From positions 1 to 35,210 of the forward strand of contig URYK01000031.1 of NCBI GenBank assembly GCA_900552125.1: DNA of 35,210 nucleotides, in the 5' to 3' direction. Origin of the DNA: an uncultured Solobacterium sp. (GTDB lineage: Bacteria > Bacillota_I > Bacilli_A > Erysipelotrichales > Erysipelotrichaceae). The position numbers were made by a program, and so were the translations under genes. Shown here in pieces: positions 32,379 through 35,210 of the stretch. The notes beneath the pieces were generated by a model. It was not told the origin of the DNA, did not search any database, and saw only the letters and a list, made by a program, of their open reading frames with translations. The stretch's first letter is position 1, and each line of letters starts with the position of its first letter.

Positions 32379-35105
32379 ATGAAGGAACTCGTTTTTGAGG
32401 AATTAAAAAGACGTTGCGAAAAATATGATATAAAAGAAGATATTCACTTTACAGCTGCTAGCATTGCGGATGCTTTAAATATGAGCAGAAATACGGTTTC
32501 ACAATATTTAAATGATAAGGTTAAAAATAATAAAGTAATTAAAATTAACTCTCGTCCTGTATATTTCTTTGAAAAAGAGAGCTTGGAAAAGAAAATGCAG
32601 GGGAGAGTTCATTCTTTTGTTTATTCTTCTTTTCAACAGCTTAAACAAGAATTTACAGATGAACTTCAGGATTTTGAAAAGTTAATAGGATATAATAATT
32701 CTTTATCTAATGTAGTGGAACATTGTAAAGCGGCAGTTTCATATCCAGGTGGTTTGCCAATTCTAATACATGGGCCAACAGGTACAGGAAAAAGTTTAAT
32801 TGCTTCCTTAATGTATGAATTTGCGCTTAATCAAAGTATTATAGATAAAGATAAAAAATTTATTGCGGTAAACTGTTCGGAATATGCGAATAATCCAGAA
32901 CTATTAACTACAAATTTATTCGGTCATGTAAAGGGAGCTTATACGGGTGCTGAAGAGGATAATCCAGGACTGATTTCTTTGTCTGATGGTGGAATTTTGT
33001 TTTTGGATGAAGTACATTGTTTAAAAGCTGAATGTCAGGAAAAGTTATTTTTCTTTATGGATAAAGGAATGTATCATAAAGTTGGAGATAATGAAAATTG
33101 GTACTATTCTAAATGTAGATTAGTTTTTGCGACTACAGAAGATCCACAAAATGTACTGTTAAAGACCTTGCTTAGAAGAATTCCGATAACGATAACGATT
33201 CCTGCTTTAAAGGATCGCCCTTTAATTGAAAAAAGAGAATTAATTTATTCTATATTGATGAATGAAAGTAAGAGGTTAGAGAAAAATATATTAATAAGTA
33301 ATTTAGCTTATCAAAGTTTAATGGATTTTGAATTTATAGGAAATGTAGGTGCTTTGAAAAATGCAATTAAAGCTACGTGTGCAAATTCATTTTTGGTACA
33401 TAAAGGAAAATCTAAACTAGTTATTCAAGTAGCAGATCTGCCTGACTATATTTTTCCAGCTTTAACTTCAATTCAATTAAAATCAACTTATAGTCAGCAG
33501 GAAACCATGATTCCGATTGAACGTTTAAAAGGCTCTTCAAATCATGCCATACCATTAATTCATATATATGACCAATTAATTACAAGGTATAAAGAGTATC
33601 AAAAATCAACATCTTCTTTTCCTATTTATATGGATAAAACAAAAGTTTTGATACAAGGGTATATAGACTATATTATGTTTCATAATCGATATCAGACAAA
33701 TACCAATGAAGCTTATTTATTAAAATTATTAGATAAAATCTATTCAATTGTAATGAATAAGTATTCCATTTCAGTGGCAAATAATGAGATTAAAATATAT
33801 TCTAGAATTTTATTGGAATACTCAAAATGTGCTACTGATGCACATATATGGATCAGTGAACATAAAACTACAGTTAGTGCTTTAAAGCAGGAATTGCAGG
33901 AAAGATTACCTAGGATTTTCTCTATTGCGGAAGAAATAGTAGAGAACGTTCGCTTAAATCTGGATATTGAATTGGATGATTTACTTTTAGTAATGATAGC
34001 TATTATCTTTGCTGGATATAAAAGTCAAGAAGTGAGTTCTTGTGTTGGGGTTATATTGTGTCATGGCTATTCTACAGCTAGTAGTATTGCGGAAACGGCT
34101 AATCGAATGTTGGAACAATATCTATTTGATGGAATAGATATGGAGATTAATATTTCTATTGATAAAGTGGCGCAATTAGTGGATGAATATTTAAAAAGAA
34201 AAGGTACGATTCACGAATTGATTTTCTTGGTGGATATGGGAAGCTTAGAAGAGATTTATCGTCGCATTAAACCTTTATCCGATTATAATATAGGTCTTAT
34301 AAACAATGTATCTACCGCTATGGCATTAGAGGTAGGAAATTACATTAAACAAGGGAAGAAAGTAGAAGATATATTGGAAACAATAAAAGAGCGTCATACT
34401 CTATCAACTCATTATCTAAAAAGTAAAAAGAAACAATCGGCTATTTTATCAATATGTGCTACAGGATTTGGAGCCGCGAAAAAGATTAGCGAATTGTTGG
34501 AAAGCTCGTTGCCTCGTAAAATAGATTTAGAAATAATACCATATAATTATCAGAATTTAGTTGAAAATGGAAATCAAGACTCTATTTTTCAACGATATCA
34601 GGTTGAATTAATTGTAGGAACTTTAGATCCAAAAGTTAATGGAGTTCCATTTATGGCAATTGAAAGCGTAATGATGAATGATGAAATAGGAGTATTGGAG
34701 AACATCATACAACAATATTTAACACCAAGTGATTTAGAAGAGTTTCATCAAAATATTACAAAGAACTTTACTTTGTCTAATATTGTTAATCATCTAACGA
34801 TATTGAATGGGGAAAAAATTATTGATGATGTGGAAGAAATTGTCGATTATTTAGAAGAAGATTTAGATGAAGAATTAGATGCTACACGTAAAGTTGGCTT
34901 ATATGTACATATAAGCTGCTTGATTGAAAGGCTAATTTTAAAACAAGAAATAACCTATGTAGATGGAATGGAAGAACAAATAGCGCTTAAAAAGAATAAA
35001 ATAGAAAAAGTAAAAGATGCTTTTAGTGGCGTAGAAATGAGATATAGTGTCGAATTACCGGAGCCAGAAGCGTTATATGTTCTAAATTACTTTAAAAAAA
35101 CGTAA
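32379..35105 (+). CDS. LevR-type sigma-54 transcriptional activator with PRD and PTS-like domains
   Basis: Activates sigma-54 promoters of mannose-family PTS operons. The protein is 908 residues. An N-terminal helix-turn-helix (about 20-65; IADALNMSRNTVSQYLNDK) is followed by an AAA+ domain (about 95-345) with Walker A GPTGTGKS (132-139), the sigma-54 contact loop GAYTGA (186-191) and Walker B GGILFLDEVH. Then come a first PRD-like region (about 410-510), an EIIA-Man-like domain (VGVILCHGYSTASSIA with its His), an EIIB-Gat-like segment (ICATGFGAAKK with its Cys) and a second PRD (GLYVHISCLIERL with its His). The arrangement is that of LevR/ManR proteins controlled by PTS phosphorylation. It follows the IIB gene by 24 bases, so the two are probably cotranscribed. 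Confidence 0.92.
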   Translation: MKELVFEELKRRCEKYDIKEDIHFTAASIADALNMSRNTVSQYLNDKVKNNKVIKINSRPVYFFEKESLEKKMQGRVHSFVYSSFQQLKQEFTDELQDFEKLIGYNNSLSNVVEHCKAAVSYPGGLPILIHGPTGTGKSLIASLMYEFALNQSIIDKDKKFIAVNCSEYANNPELLTTNLFGHVKGAYTGAEEDNPGLISLSDGGILFLDEVHCLKAECQEKLFFFMDKGMYHKVGDNENWYYSKCRLVFATTEDPQNVLLKTLLRRIPITITIPALKDRPLIEKRELIYSILMNESKRLEKNILISNLAYQSLMDFEFIGNVGALKNAIKATCANSFLVHKGKSKLVIQVADLPDYIFPALTSIQLKSTYSQQETMIPIERLKGSSNHAIPLIHIYDQLITRYKEYQKSTSSFPIYMDKTKVLIQGYIDYIMFHNRYQTNTNEAYLLKLLDKIYSIVMNKYSISVANNEIKIYSRILLEYSKCATDAHIWISEHKTTVSALKQELQERLPRIFSIAEEIVENVRLNLDIELDDLLLVMIAIIFAGYKSQEVSSCVGVILCHGYSTASSIAETANRMLEQYLFDGIDMEINISIDKVAQLVDEYLKRKGTIHELIFLVDMGSLEEIYRRIKPLSDYNIGLINNVSTAMALEVGNYIKQGKKVEDILETIKERHTLSTHYLKSKKKQSAILSICATGFGAAKKISELLESSLPRKIDLEIIPYNYQNLVENGNQDSIFQRYQVELIVGTLDPKVNGVPFMAIESVMMNDEIGVLENIIQQYLTPSDLEEFHQNITKNFTLSNIVNHLTILNGEKIIDDVEEIVDYLEEDLDEELDATRKVGLYVHISCLIERLILKQEITYVDGMEEQIALKKNKIEKVKDAFSGVEMRYSVELPEPEALYVLNYFKKT

Positions 35106-35126
35106 GTATTTCGTAAGATTTAAATA

Positions 35127-35161
35127 AAAGCGTGCTTCGCCACAAAATTGGCACGCTTTTG
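35127..35161 (+). terminator. Terminator after the LevR-type gene
   Basis: AAAGCGTGC (35127-35135) pairs exactly with GCACGCTTT (35151-35159), followed by a short T run. Confidence 0.8.
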
Positions 35162-35162
35162 T

Positions 35163-35210
35163 GCGACAGGCAGTCGCTATAGTTCAAACATGTACAGGCA
35201 TGGTTGAACT
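35163..35210. repeat. Two consecutive hairpins sharing ACAGGCA
   Basis: GCGAC-AGGCA-GTCGC (35163-35177) and then AGTTCAAACATG / CATGGTTGAACT (35181-35210, one mismatch) are two adjacent stem-loops. ACAGGCA occurs in both. The second ends exactly at the window edge, so the element may continue. Confidence 0.45.

Noticed and set aside
35149..35166. TTGGCACGCTTTTGTGC resembles a sigma-54 -24/-12 promoter
   Set aside because: The GG-to-GC spacing is off by one and the sequence is explained by the right arm of the terminator hairpin.
35181..35210. GTTCAA-containing hairpin as a tRNA T-arm
   Set aside because: No acceptor, D or anticodon arms surround it.

Overview
The window looks like a chromosomal segment of a low-GC Firmicute, most likely an Erysipelotrichaceae member related to Amedibacillus dolichus (Eubacterium dolichum). 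The reasons are AT-rich DNA with strong AGGAGG ribosome sites, the order rpsF-ssb-rpsR-yybS-gdpP-rplI-dnaB followed by walJ-htrA and rlmH, a tryptophan T-box transporter, a glgC-glgD-glgA operon, and a compact Cas9 of about 1100 residues. The genus is an inference from gene content and protein style; no search was run. The ribosomal/replication and walJ-htrA-rlmH clusters lie near oriC in many Firmicutes, so an origin-proximal location is plausible.

Layout. 1-2.2 kb: two genes broken by single-base frameshifts in A-rich runs, a hisJ-type PHP phosphatase on the minus strand and a PD-(D/E)XK transposase-type nuclease on the plus strand. 2.2-4.4 kb, minus strand: a MATE efflux pump and ispD. 4.5-12.25 kb: a housekeeping block with rpsF, ssb and rpsR ending in a terminator, then yybS, gdpP, rplI, dnaB, walJ and htrA ending in another. 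12.3-13.3 kb: an NrdI-like flavodoxin and a DUF3793 gene behind two identical inverted-repeat operators. 13.3-13.87 kb: rlmH with its own promoter.

13.96-20.2 kb: a complete type II-A CRISPR-Cas locus: cas9, tracrRNA, cas1, cas2, a large csn2-like gene, a leader of only 50 bases, and 11 repeats with 10 spacers. The tracrRNA lies between cas9 and cas1, has a near-consensus promoter partly inside the cas9 end, and has an anti-repeat complementary to almost the whole repeat. Each repeat also carries a -35/extended -10 look-alike that could start transcription inside each spacer. Just beyond the array is a fragment of a phage minor head protein, a short orphan gene and decayed DNA.

21.3-24.4 kb: a tryptophan-specific T-box leader (TGG specifier) controlling a three-gene ABC importer of the TrpXYZ kind. 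24.5-28.3 kb: the glycogen operon glgC-glgD-glgA. 28.7-31.6 kb: a large secreted, sortase-anchored metallophosphoesterase with LamG and other surface domains. 31.85-35.1 kb: a mannose-family PTS IIB gene and a LevR-type sigma-54 activator. The window ends with a terminator and two further hairpins that share a loop sequence.

The most interesting part is the compact CRISPR-Cas9 locus with its readable tracrRNA, possible repeat-borne promoters and adjacent phage debris. The paired operators of the nrdI-like/DUF3793 operon come next.
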